Source: Promicromonospora sp042731755 (lineage in GTDB: Bacteria; Actinomycetota; Actinomycetes; Actinomycetales; Cellulomonadaceae). Taken from it: DNA of 64,000 bases. This document shows, piece after piece, positions 26,672 to 34,856 of this stretch; within the stretch, counting starts at the first letter, position 1; each line of letters begins with the position of its first letter. The notes under the pieces are model-generated. The model was given only the letters and a program-made list of their open reading frames with translations, made no database searches and had not been told where the DNA came from. A program made the translations under genes and the position numbers. Location of the stretch: contig NZ_JBHWLR010000006.1 in assembly GCF_042731755.1 (NCBI RefSeq), forward strand, positions 1 through 64,000, given 5' to 3'.

Positions 26672-27913
26672 TCAGACGGTCATGGGCGACGTGAACCGCA
26701 CCGGCAGCCTGCGCGGGTAGCGCGACCACGGCGAGACCGACATCTGGATCGAGTCGTAGGCCACCGTCAGCTCCATGTCGAGGATGCGGCGCAGCAGGGT
26801 GTCCACGGCGATGCGGCCGATGAGCGGGCCGATGCGGTGGGCCGGGCAGGAGTGCGCGCCCGCGCCCCACGTGAGGTGGAACCGGCTGCCCAGCTCCTCC
26901 CACGGGTCGTCCGTGCGGATGGCCCGGTCGGCGTTCGCCGCGGCCACCGCGGGGACGAGGGCGTCGCCGAGCGCGATCCGGCGTCCGCCCAGCTCGCAGT
27001 CCTGCCGCGCGAAGCGGGGCAGGACGTGCGGCGCCGGCGGATGACGCCGCGAGACCTCGTCCAGCGCGTCGTCGAGGTCGAGCCGACCACGACGCACGCG
27101 GGCCGCGAACGCCGGGTCGGTCAGGATCATGTGCAGGGTGCTCGCGATCCAGGCGATCTCGGCGTCGTGCCCCAGGCTGAACATCACGCCGATCGAGGCC
27201 ATGACCTCGACGTCGTTCGCGTGGTTCGGGTGGTTCACCAGGGCCGTGGTCAGGTCCTCGCCGGGTTCGGCCCGGTGGGTCGCCACGAGCACCGCGAGCA
27301 GCGACTCCTGCTCCATCGCCGCCGCACGGGCCTTCTCCTTGCCCGCGTACAGGGCCTCGGTGAGCTCGTGCATCTTGTTCCCGTCGGACAGGCTCATGCC
27401 GAACATCTCGGTCATGACCATGACGGGGACCGCCACCGCGTAGTCCTTCACCAGGTCCGCCTCGCCACGCGGCATGAGGCGGTCGATGATCGCCTCGCAC
27501 GTCACCGCGACCGTACGGGCCAGGCGCTTCTCGTCGACGCCGCCGAGCGCGTCGTCGAGCGGGGCGCGCAGCCGACGCTGCTGCATCCCGTCCAGGAAGT
27601 ACGCGTTCTCGCGGGGCGCCAGCGCCGCGAACACGCCCGAGTCAGCGGGCAGGGAACGCTCCTGGACGTACCGCCAGTTGCGCGAGTTGCGCGAGAACAG
27701 CAGCTCGTTGCGCATCACGCTGCTCGCCTCGTCGTACCCGAGGACGAGCCAGGCGGGCACCCCCGGCTCCAGGTCCATGGGCGCCACCGGGCCCCATTCG
27801 TCCCGCAGCCGCTCGTAGAGCTTGTGCGGGTCGCGCGCGGTCGTGATGTCCGACAGCTGCATCCGGTCCGGAATGTCTTCCAGCCGCCGATGCAGTCTGT
27901 TGGCCAACGTCAC
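26672..27913 (-). CDS. cvnE: Conservon cytochrome P450 (CvnE-like)
   Basis: A 413-residue soluble cytochrome P450, the fifth gene of the conservon. The heme-cysteine loop is WGAGAHSCPAHRIG (Cys near residue 350), and the ExxR pair is in DEVSRRHPP. The I-helix, normally AGxDT, reads FSLGHDAEIAW, with the acid kept and the oxygen-activating threonine replaced by alanine. The proton-relay may therefore be altered. GTG 27913 overlaps the stop of the GTPase gene as GTGA, fixing the start although the frame is open upstream. P450 genes of the CYP156/157 type close the conservons of Streptomyces. Electron-transfer partners are not encoded nearby, and the substrate is unknown. Confidence 0.9.
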   Translation of the reverse strand: MTLANRLHRRLEDIPDRMQLSDITTARDPHKLYERLRDEWGPVAPMDLEPGVPAWLVLGYDEASSVMRNELLFSRNSRNWRYVQERSLPADSGVFAALAPRENAYFLDGMQQRRLRAPLDDALGGVDEKRLARTVAVTCEAIIDRLMPRGEADLVKDYAVAVPVMVMTEMFGMSLSDGNKMHELTEALYAGKEKARAAAMEQESLLAVLVATHRAEPGEDLTTALVNHPNHANDVEVMASIGVMFSLGHDAEIAWIASTLHMILTDPAFAARVRRGRLDLDDALDEVSRRHPPAPHVLPRFARQDCELGGRRIALGDALVPAVAAANADRAIRTDDPWEELGSRFHLTWGAGAHSCPAHRIGPLIGRIAVDTLLRRILDMELTVAYDSIQMSVSPWSRYPRRLPVRFTSPMTV

Positions 27914-28521
27914 GCGTTGACCTTCTGGAAGACCGGGAAGGTCATCGCGTGCTCGACCAGGGTGATCAGGGTCAGCACTGCCGACTGCCGGTCCCGCGCG
28001 TCGCACTCGACGATGGGCGTCTCCGGCAGCAGGTCCAGCGCCGCGCGGACCCGCTCCAGCGGGTAGTCCGGCGAGTCCGGGAACTGGTTGACGACCACCG
28101 CGAACGGGATCTTGGTGCGCAGCTCCAGCTGGTCCAGCACCTCGAAGCTGTCCTCGAGGTGCCGGGTGTCGATCATGACGAGCGCGCCGACGGCGCCGTC
28201 CGCCAGACCGGACCACAGGTCCCAGAAGCGGCGCTGGCCCGGGGTGCCGAACAGGTAGAGCGCGATGTCCTCGGTCACGGTGATACGACCGAAGTCCATC
28301 GCGACCGTCGTCGTCTCCTTGTTCGGCTGCCCCGGGTCGATGCCCACGCTCGCCGTCGTGATGCGTTCCTCGGTACGCAGCGGCTCGATCTCGCTGACCG
28401 CGCCGATCAGCGTCGTCTTGCCCACCCCGAAGGCACCCACGACAAGGATCTTGACCGACCGTGCGACAGTCGGTGCAAGGTGCTGTCCGGGCACGGTGCG
28501 GTCAGAGCTTGCGGAGTCCAT
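27910..28521 (-). CDS. cvnD: Conservon Ras-like GTPase (CvnD)
   Basis: A 203-residue small GTPase-like protein of the conservon ATP/GTP-binding family. Motifs visible: P-loop GAFGVGKTT (about residues 29-37), switch II FGTPGQ in place of DxxG, and NQFPD in place of NKxD, both usual variants of MglA-like bacterial GTPases. In characterised Streptomyces conservons this protein associates with the histidine-kinase-like sensor, the roadblock protein and the DUF742 protein as a membrane-proximal switch. Its ATG overlaps the end of the DUF742 gene by 20 bases, and its stop overlaps the P450 start, so the three are co-translated. Confidence 0.93.
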   Translation of the reverse strand: MDSASSDRTVPGQHLAPTVARSVKILVVGAFGVGKTTLIGAVSEIEPLRTEERITTASVGIDPGQPNKETTTVAMDFGRITVTEDIALYLFGTPGQRRFWDLWSGLADGAVGALVMIDTRHLEDSFEVLDQLELRTKIPFAVVVNQFPDSPDYPLERVRAALDLLPETPIVECDARDRQSAVLTLITLVEHAMTFPVFQKVNA

Positions 28522-28855
28522 CGAGAATCTTCTCCAGGATGTCCTTGCCGGGCAGGACGTGCGCTTGATGGTTGGAACGAATAGTCAGGTTTCCCGTGTC
28601 GACCAGGTCCGAGACCATGACCGCCACGAGACTTACCGGTAGCTGCAGGTACGCCGCCACCTCGGCCAGCGCGAGCGTGCCGTGGCACAGCTGCACCAGC
28701 TCACGCTCCAGCCGGCCCGCCGTCGAGAGCACGGGCCGGCTCTCGACGGCGCGGACGAGCGTCTCCGGTCGCAGCGTGTTGCGCGACGGGTGTGCACGTC
28801 CCGAGGTGAGCACGTACGAGCGCACCGGGTGATCGCGGTACTCCTCGGAGTCCAT
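28502..28855 (-). CDS. cvnC: Conservon DUF742 protein (CvnC)
   Basis: A 117-residue DUF742 protein with the typical pattern: RSYVLTSGRAHPSRN near the start, LVQLCHGTLALAEVAAYLQL in the middle, a predicted winged-helix-like VSDLVDTGNLTIR, and the C-terminal LEKILDGLRKL. DUF742 proteins form part of the conservon signalling complex; their biochemical role is not established. The ATG follows a G-rich ribosome binding site. A 110-base gap separates it from the roadblock gene upstream, the largest gap inside this operon, and I see no clear promoter in it. Confidence 0.92.
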   Translation of the reverse strand: MDSEEYRDHPVRSYVLTSGRAHPSRNTLRPETLVRAVESRPVLSTAGRLERELVQLCHGTLALAEVAAYLQLPVSLVAVMVSDLVDTGNLTIRSNHQAHVLPGKDILEKILDGLRKL

Positions 28856-28965
28856 CCCCTCGCCCCCTGTTGGTCGGTCAGGTATCGGTCGAGCTGGTGG
28901 TGCTTGAAACGGCCGGGCCGCGGTGGGCCCGGGTACTGCTTTCCATGACGACGCCGGAGGCGGGA

Positions 28966-29379
28966 TCAGCTGTTGATCCGCTCCGTGCCCAGCGTGCGCT
29001 CCCCGATCATGAGCACCTGGGCCTGCATCTGCTGGGCAATCAGCGCCGGGTCGATCACCGTGTCCGTGATGACCGCCAGGCGGGAGCCGTCGCCGGCCCC
29101 TCGGACGAACAGGAAGCCGCCGTCGAACTCCACCATCACCTGGCGGATCGTGTCGCTGTTCCCGAACTCCCGGCTCATTCCGATCCCCAGCGCCGCCAGT
29201 CCGGCGCAAGCCGCCGAGACCTTGTCGGCCACGTCGAGCGGGGTCTGGTCGGTCCGAACCTTCATCAGCCCGTCGGAGGTGAGCACGACTACATGCTTGA
29301 CCCCCCGTACACCACTGATGAGCTCGAGCATCCAGCTGTTGCCGTCGGTGCTCGTCATGCCGTCGGCCTGCGTAGTCAT
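28966..29379 (-). CDS. cvnB: Conservon roadblock/LC7 domain protein (CvnB)
   Basis: A 137-residue roadblock/LC7 protein, thought to dimerise and modulate the conservon GTPase. Recognisable core: MLELISGVRGVKHVVVLTSDGLM, then LAALGIGMSREF and FLFVRGAGDGSRLAVI. The ATG at 29379 overlaps the TGA of the sensor-kinase gene as ATGA, which sets the start; an internal ATG seven codons later is possible. Confidence 0.93.
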   Translation of the reverse strand: MTTQADGMTSTDGNSWMLELISGVRGVKHVVVLTSDGLMKVRTDQTPLDVADKVSAACAGLAALGIGMSREFGNSDTIRQVMVEFDGGFLFVRGAGDGSRLAVITDTVIDPALIAQQMQAQVLMIGERTLGTERINS

Positions 29380-31061
29380 CGGTCCTCCGAAGTTCCGCCG
29401 GCGCCAGCCGGCGGTTCGCTGCTGTCTGGTGAGTCCCCGAACCGCGCCTCGCTGGAGCTGAAGAAGGCGCCCATCCACTCACCGGCCTCCTCGGCCGTCT
29501 GGGCAGGACCGGTGTCCTCGGTACGAGGCTCCGGCCTGGGCTCGGCCCGGTCGGTGGGCACGTCAGCCTCTCCACGGCGTGACCGCCGCTGCGGGAGCGC
29601 AGCCGGCTCGGGGAACTCGTCATCCTCAGGGCGGGCTCGCCCAGGGCGTAGGGGAAGCTCACCGGGGGCCTTCACGTGAGCACCGGCCACGGGCGTCTCC
29701 TCCTCGTCCTCGACCACGTCGCCGGGCACGCTCAGCGGCTCGACGGGTAGCACGGTCGCGGCGTCGGGCGCCGCAGGGGCTGGCCACTCGTCGTCCTCGG
29801 CGGGCTTCGCCGTGGGCAGCTCGCGCGGGAGCGGCGCCTCCACGACGGCGGTGGCGGCTCGGCTCGACGCGAGCGCCGCGACGCCGGTGGACGGGACGTT
29901 GGCGCTCGGCAGCGTGGCGGCGGGCGTCAGCATGCCCGACGGCACCACGGCCTCGGTGAGCTCGGCCGGGATCATGACGATCGCGCGCAGGCCGCCGTAC
30001 ACGGACTCGGTGACGTCCACGCGGAAGCCGTGGCGGCGGGCGTAGGTGCCGACCACCGCGAGGCCCGTCTGCGGGATCTCGCCCAGCTCGGTGATGCTGA
30101 TCTCGCGCTTGCCGGAGGCGATGTCGCGCGCCTGCTCGAGCTGCTTGAGGTCGAGGCCCACACCGCAGTCGTCGATCTCGACGACCGCGCCGCGCTGCAC
30201 CTGGCGCAGGGCGACGAGGACCTGCGTGGTGGGCGGCGAGGACTGCGTGGCGTTGGACAGCAGCTCGGCCACGAGGTGGATGAGCGGCTCCACGATGCGC
30301 GCCGAGACGGCGACGCCGGGGTCGCCCGACACCTCGACCCGGTGGAACGCGGTGATGCGGCTGGCGGCGCCCTTGACGACGTCGGGCAGCGGGAGCGGCT
30401 CGCTCCACTGCTGGCCCGGCCACTCGCCGCACAGGGCCGCGAGGCTCTGGGCCTGGCGGGCCTGCTGGGCCGCCGCGTGGTCGACGCGCATGGAGGTCTG
30501 CAGGATGTCCGCGTCGGTGGGGTGGCGCTGCACCATGCGCGCCGCCTCCTCCTGGATGCGGTGCGCGGCGGCCTGGACCTTGCGGCTCAGGGCCACGACG
30601 GCGACCTGGACCGCGTCGCGGCGGGCCACCCGCTCCTCCTGGACGCGGGCCAGCATGCCGGCCGCCTCGTCCAGGCGCGCCTGGGCCCGGGCGTCGCCCG
30701 GCAGGTGCGGCAGGGGCGGGGCGGGCTCGCTGTCGAGGAACGCCGGGAGCTGCTCCTTCGCCAGGGCGTCGAGGGCCGCGGAAGCCGCGTCGGCGCGCTC
30801 CTCGGCCCGGCGGTAGGCGAGGAGCAGGTCCTCGTGGGAGGCGAGGTCGTCACGGGAGGACCGCGCGGCGATCAGCGCTGCCGCCACGGCGAGCCCGACG
30901 GCAGCGACGCCGACGAGCCAGGCGGGCCACGTGGAGCTGGCCCCGGTGGCGGTGAACAGGACGGGTGCCACGAGGACGTAGGCGAGCACACCGGCGACGC
31001 ACACCCAGGGCGCGACCTGGCGCAGCCTGCTGGGCGGAGGAGAAGAAGACATCGAGCTCAC
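29376..31061 (-). CDS. cvnA: Conservon sensor histidine kinase-like protein (CvnA)
   Basis: About 561 residues. Two transmembrane helices near the N terminus (VCVAGVLAYVLVAPVLF and WLVGVAAVGLAVAAAL) leave only a very short outside loop. A long helical region follows (about 60-190). A HATPase_c domain has an N-box LVAELLSNATQSSP, a G1 box DDCGVGLD and a G2-type GLAVVGTYARRHGF. The dimerisation helix has VDHAAAQQARQ where classical kinases have a phospho-accepting histidine motif. A Pro/Glu/Ala-rich tail of about 190 residues ends the protein and is probably disordered. I chose GTG 31061 because AGGGGG lies seven bases ahead; ATG 31052 is the alternative. The frame is open far upstream, but that part is antisense to the peptidase gene. 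It is first in the conservon operon and probably the signal-input component. Confidence 0.88.
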   Translation of the reverse strand: MSSMSSSPPPSRLRQVAPWVCVAGVLAYVLVAPVLFTATGASSTWPAWLVGVAAVGLAVAAALIAARSSRDDLASHEDLLLAYRRAEERADAASAALDALAKEQLPAFLDSEPAPPLPHLPGDARAQARLDEAAGMLARVQEERVARRDAVQVAVVALSRKVQAAAHRIQEEAARMVQRHPTDADILQTSMRVDHAAAQQARQAQSLAALCGEWPGQQWSEPLPLPDVVKGAASRITAFHRVEVSGDPGVAVSARIVEPLIHLVAELLSNATQSSPPTTQVLVALRQVQRGAVVEIDDCGVGLDLKQLEQARDIASGKREISITELGEIPQTGLAVVGTYARRHGFRVDVTESVYGGLRAIVMIPAELTEAVVPSGMLTPAATLPSANVPSTGVAALASSRAATAVVEAPLPRELPTAKPAEDDEWPAPAAPDAATVLPVEPLSVPGDVVEDEEETPVAGAHVKAPGELPLRPGRARPEDDEFPEPAALPQRRSRRGEADVPTDRAEPRPEPRTEDTGPAQTAEEAGEWMGAFFSSSEARFGDSPDSSEPPAGAGGTSEDR

Positions 31062-31376
31062 CGAGCCGATCCCCCTAGTAGTTGTGTCGTCAGAGTTCGG
31101 GTGGTCCGGACAGGGCGGATACCGCGACCTGGACGTCGAACTCGGCTGAAGAGGGCGAACAACCCCCTGGAGTGCAGTTTCTACCACAGGGCGTCCCACA
31201 CGTGGAAGGGCACGGCCGTGGTGCGAACTGCGAAAATATGTGCCAGTGAGGAATGGGGAGAGCCCATGGCCGGGTAACCCCCCAAACCAGCAAAAAACGG
31301 GCGCATTCGCTTCTGGCGTACGGCAAGCGGGCTCTCCGCCGACGACGCCCGCGACCGGCCGCGTAGGGTGCTCGTC
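31062..31376. other. Divergent promoter region between conservon and peptidase
   Basis: A 315-base gap holding the upstream regions of both divergent units. On the plus strand TAGGGT precedes the peptidase start. On the minus strand TACTAG just before the cvnA ribosome binding site is a possible -10, but no convincing -35 accompanies it. I see no other structure. Confidence 0.5.
31364..31369 (+). promoter_or_regulatory. Leaderless-type -10 element of the peptidase gene
   Basis: TAGGGT lies seven bases before ATG 31377, placing the probable transcription start at the start codon. No ribosome binding site or -35 box is seen. Confidence 0.45.
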
Positions 31377-33533
31377 ATGAGCGCCGAGCACACCCAGACC
31401 GACCCCCGAACCGCTCTCCCCGACACTCCCCTGGACCCCGCGACCGACCCGTTCGCGTGGCTCGAGGACGTTGAGGGCGAGACCGCCCTGGACTGGGTCC
31501 GCGAGCGCAACGCGCACAGCGCGGCCGTGCTCGGCGGCGACCTCTTCACGACGGTCCAGGGCGAGGTCCGCGAGGTCCTCGACTCGGACGACAAGATCCC
31601 GCACGTCTCGAAGGTCGGCGAGCACTACTACAACTTCTGGCAGGACGCCGAGCACCAGCGCGGCCTGTGGCGCCGCACCACGCTCGACTCCTACCGCACC
31701 GACGACCCCGAGTGGGAGACGGTGCTCGACCTCGACGCGCTCGGCGAGCAGGAGGGCGAGAGCTGGGTCTGGCACGGCGCCAGCGTGCTGCGCCCGACGC
31801 CGGAGCAGCTCGCCGCGGGCGAGCCCCGCCGGCACGCGCTCGTCGACCTGTCGCCCGGCGGCTCCGACTCCGACGTGACGCGCGAGTTCGACCTGGTGAC
31901 CAAGCAGTTCGTGGCGCCCGAGGACGGCGGGTTCGTCCGGGCCGAGGCGAAGGGCGGACTGTCCTGGGTCGACGCGGACACGGTCTACGTGTTCACGGAC
32001 TTCGGGGCCGGCACCATGACGCCGTCGGGCTACCCGCGGCAGGTGAAGCGGTGGACGCGCGGCACCCCGCTCGCCGAGGCGACCCTCGTGTACGAGGGCA
32101 CCGAGCAGGACATGTACATCAGCGCCTCCCGCTCGCACACCCCGGGCTTCGAGCGCGACCTGGTGCACCGCGCGCTGCGGTTCTACGCCAACGAGACGTA
32201 CCTGGCCACCGGCGTCGGCACGGACGAGCAGACCCTCACGAAGATCGACGTCCCGGACTCCGCGAACGTCGGCCTGCACCGCGAGTGGATGCTGGTGCGG
32301 CTGCGCGACGACTGGACGCCGTCCGGCACGACGTACCGCGCCGGGTCCCTGCTCGCCGCCCCGTTCGACGACTTCATGGCGGGATCCCGCGACCTGACGG
32401 TCCTGTTCGAGCCGACGCCGACGACGTCGCTCGCCGGGACCACCTGGACGCGCCACCACCTCGTGGTCAACGTGCTCGACGACGTGAAGAACCTGGTGCA
32501 CGTGCTGACGCCGCCCGCTGTCGTCGGCGGGGGCTCGGCCGGGGAGCCGTGGGTGCGCTCCGACCTCCCGGTGGGCGGCGAGCTGCTCACGGTGGGCGTA
32601 GGCGCGGTGGACGTCGTCGACTCCGACGACGTCTGGGTGGTCACCACGGGGTACCTGACGCCGTCGACGCTGGGCCTGACCACCGTGGGCGCGGCGCTGG
32701 ACGCGCCGGAGGTGCTGAAGTCGGCGCCGTCGTACTTCGAGGCGGCGGGCCTGGAGGTGCGCCAGGAGTTCACGGTGTCGGACGACGGCACGCGCGTCCC
32801 GTACTTCGTCGTCGGCCGGGCGGACCTGGTCTCGGGCGAGGCCGGTCCCGCCCCGACGCTGCTGTGGGGCTACGGCGGGTTCGAGCACGCGATCCTGCCC
32901 GGGTACTCGGGCACGATCGGGCGGGCGTGGCTGGACCGCGGCGGGGTGTACGCCGTGGCGAACATCCGCGGCGGCGGCGAGTACGGCCCGGCCTGGCACC
33001 AGGCCGCGCTGAAGGCCGACCGGCACCGGGCCTACGAGGACTTCGCGGCCGTGGCGCGCGACCTGGTGGCACGCGGCATCACCACGCCCGAGCGGCTGGG
33101 GATGGAGGGGCGCTCCAACGGCGGGCTGCTGGCGGGCAACATGCTCACGCAGTACCCGGAGCTGTTCGGCGCCATCATCGTGGGCGTGCCGCTGCTGGAC
33201 ATGAAGCGGTACTCGCACCTGCTGGCGGGCGCGTCGTGGATGGCCGAGTACGGCGACCCGGACACCGCGGACTGGGAGTTCGTGCGGACGTTCTCGCCGT
33301 ACCACCTGTTCGACGCCGCGCGGGAGTACCCGCCGGTGCTGTTCACGACGTCGACCAAGGACGACCGCGTGCACCCGGGGCACGCCCGCAAGATGGCGGC
33401 ACTCATGCTGGCCGCGGGCAAGGACGTGACGTACTACGAGAACATCGAGGGCGGCCACGGCGGCGCGGCCGACAACGCGCAGGCGGCGTACATGACGAAA
33501 ACACACGGGACGCTCCTGGGAAACCGCTTGTAG
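31377..33533 (+). CDS. S9 family prolyl oligopeptidase
   Basis: A 718-residue serine peptidase without signal peptide, so cytosolic; it would cut short proline-containing peptides. The N-terminal beta-propeller (about residues 60-430) is followed by the alpha/beta-hydrolase domain. The nucleophile motif is GRSNGG (in EGRSNGGLLAGNML, Ser near residue 580). The Asp is in TSTKDDRVHPGHA and the His in NIEGGHGGAADN, completing the triad in the expected order. GGFEHAILPGYS and NIRGGGEYGPAWHQ are typical oxyanion-side segments. The start at ATG 31377 is supported by a TAGGGT -10 seven bases upstream; GTG 31368 is in frame but would overlap the promoter. The gene is monocistronic. Confidence 0.93.
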   Translation: MSAEHTQTDPRTALPDTPLDPATDPFAWLEDVEGETALDWVRERNAHSAAVLGGDLFTTVQGEVREVLDSDDKIPHVSKVGEHYYNFWQDAEHQRGLWRRTTLDSYRTDDPEWETVLDLDALGEQEGESWVWHGASVLRPTPEQLAAGEPRRHALVDLSPGGSDSDVTREFDLVTKQFVAPEDGGFVRAEAKGGLSWVDADTVYVFTDFGAGTMTPSGYPRQVKRWTRGTPLAEATLVYEGTEQDMYISASRSHTPGFERDLVHRALRFYANETYLATGVGTDEQTLTKIDVPDSANVGLHREWMLVRLRDDWTPSGTTYRAGSLLAAPFDDFMAGSRDLTVLFEPTPTTSLAGTTWTRHHLVVNVLDDVKNLVHVLTPPAVVGGGSAGEPWVRSDLPVGGELLTVGVGAVDVVDSDDVWVVTTGYLTPSTLGLTTVGAALDAPEVLKSAPSYFEAAGLEVRQEFTVSDDGTRVPYFVVGRADLVSGEAGPAPTLLWGYGGFEHAILPGYSGTIGRAWLDRGGVYAVANIRGGGEYGPAWHQAALKADRHRAYEDFAAVARDLVARGITTPERLGMEGRSNGGLLAGNMLTQYPELFGAIIVGVPLLDMKRYSHLLAGASWMAEYGDPDTADWEFVRTFSPYHLFDAAREYPPVLFTTSTKDDRVHPGHARKMAALMLAAGKDVTYYENIEGGHGGAADNAQAAYMTKTHGTLLGNRL

Positions 33534-33556
33534 GGCACAAACCCTCTTGTCTGCCC

Positions 33557-33625
33557 CCCCTTTGGAGCCCCGTCTTTCTCCGCGGGGACTCCCCCAAAAG
33601 GGGAAAAACCCGGGCCTCGAAGGGG
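33557..33625 (+). terminator. Imperfect hairpin after the peptidase
   Basis: A region about 25 bases past the stop with CCCCTTT and AAAAACCCGGGCCTCGAAGGGG segments can fold imperfectly. Its right arm resembles the perfect hairpins at 43816 and 58033 (AAACCCGGGCCTC core), so it looks like a decayed member of the same family. Confidence 0.4.
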
Positions 33626-33674
33626 AGGTGGGTCAGCGTGGTGGTGTCGGGTGGTCTGCGGGGTGGTGGGGCCG

Positions 33675-34712
33675 TCAGGCCTCGGCTTTTTCTGCCAGGG
33701 CCTCCGCGACGCGGCCCAGGTTGGCCAGCTCCGTGCGGTGCGCGTCCGTCGAGCCGAGCTGCCGGCGCGGGGCGGCCAGCAGCGTGACGTCGGCAAGCTG
33801 CGGGGCAGGCAGGCCGATGCGGCGCCACGGCACCCCGACCACGTCGGCCAGCTCGCCGAGCGCCGGACCCGCGCACTGCGAGACCTGCGCGGGCGGCAGC
33901 CCCGCCCACAGCCCGGTGCCCCGCTCGACGGCGCGGGCGATCAGCTCCCAGGCCTTCTCGTTCCAGCCGCCCGGGCCGACGTCGGCCAGGTCGAGCCCCA
34001 GCGCGTCCGCCCCGGCGAGCACGACCGGCGGTACCCCCACCCAGGTGCTGCCGAGGTGCACCACGGAGCGGGCGCCGACGTCGCGCACCGCCGCGAGCAC
34101 CGGCTCCAGCCCGCCCACGATCTCGGGCCCCGCCACGGCCCGCAGGCGCGAGAACCCGGAGAACGTGGGCAGCACGCCCGCGTGCACCTGGCCGAGCAGC
34201 GGTTCCGCGAGCTGCACCGTCACCTCGGCGCCGGGCACCTGGGACACGATGTCGGACACCAGCGTGCGCAGGCCGTCGGCGAGCCCGAGCGCCAGGTCGG
34301 CGCGGGCCCCGGTGTCCGCCAGGACGCGGTCCCCGCGGGCCGACCAGAGCTGGGCCGCCAGCGTCCACGGCCCCAGCACCTCGACCGTGAACGCTCCGGT
34401 GTAACCGTGCGCCGCGATGGCGAGCGCGCCGAGGTCCTCGCGCCAGAACCCCTCCGCACGCCGCGCGTCCGCGCCGGGGCGCTCCGTGAGCTTCCAGCCG
34501 TGCGGGCCGAGCTCGACGGGCATCTCGGTCAGGAGCGACGCCGTGTGCCCCAGCGGGTCCGCGCCCGGGCCGCGCTGCGTGAGCTGCGTCAGGAACGGCA
34601 CCGCGTCGACGCCGGTCGGGAGCTCCGCGAGCTCGCCCAGCGCCGTCAGCTGCGCCTCGAGCACGTCGCGCTCGCCGCCGGGCCAGGGCCCGTGCCCGCT
34701 CACCGCAGTCAT
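33675..34712 (-). CDS. MetE C-terminal-like protein (divergent cobalamin-independent methionine synthase fold)
   Basis: A 345-residue protein matching the C-terminal catalytic barrel of cobalamin-independent methionine synthase, less than half the length of true MetE. Segments TEMPVELGPHGWKL, FTVEVLGPWTLAAQLW and VTVQLAEPLLGQV follow the family. The zinc site is only partly kept: the HxC pair reads HLG (in VVHLGSTW), while a later cysteine remains (SQCAG). Catalysis as a methionine synthase is therefore doubtful, and an archaeal-type methyltransferase or unrelated role is possible. It is 144 bases downstream of mnmA on the same strand, a pairing that fits a sulfur-metabolism setting but proves nothing about its job. 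Confidence 0.8.
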   Translation of the reverse strand: MTAVSGHGPWPGGERDVLEAQLTALGELAELPTGVDAVPFLTQLTQRGPGADPLGHTASLLTEMPVELGPHGWKLTERPGADARRAEGFWREDLGALAIAAHGYTGAFTVEVLGPWTLAAQLWSARGDRVLADTGARADLALGLADGLRTLVSDIVSQVPGAEVTVQLAEPLLGQVHAGVLPTFSGFSRLRAVAGPEIVGGLEPVLAAVRDVGARSVVHLGSTWVGVPPVVLAGADALGLDLADVGPGGWNEKAWELIARAVERGTGLWAGLPPAQVSQCAGPALGELADVVGVPWRRIGLPAPQLADVTLLAAPRRQLGSTDAHRTELANLGRVAEALAEKAEA

Positions 34713-34856
34713 CGGCTCTCCTCGTTCAGGGGTGGTCCCGGCGTCGTCCGACGCCGGGCCGCGGCCGGGGCGCGTCGCCGCGCCGCAGTCCGCCGTGGTG
34801 CCGATTCTCCCGGACGAGACGCCGTGCGGGGTACCTCCCGGACGACGGCCCGGCTG

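Noticed and set aside
31062..33506. Long in-frame extension of cvnA on the minus strand
   Set aside because: It runs antisense through the prolyl oligopeptidase gene and lacks recognisable domains; GTG 31061 has a ribosome binding site and begins just before the membrane helices.
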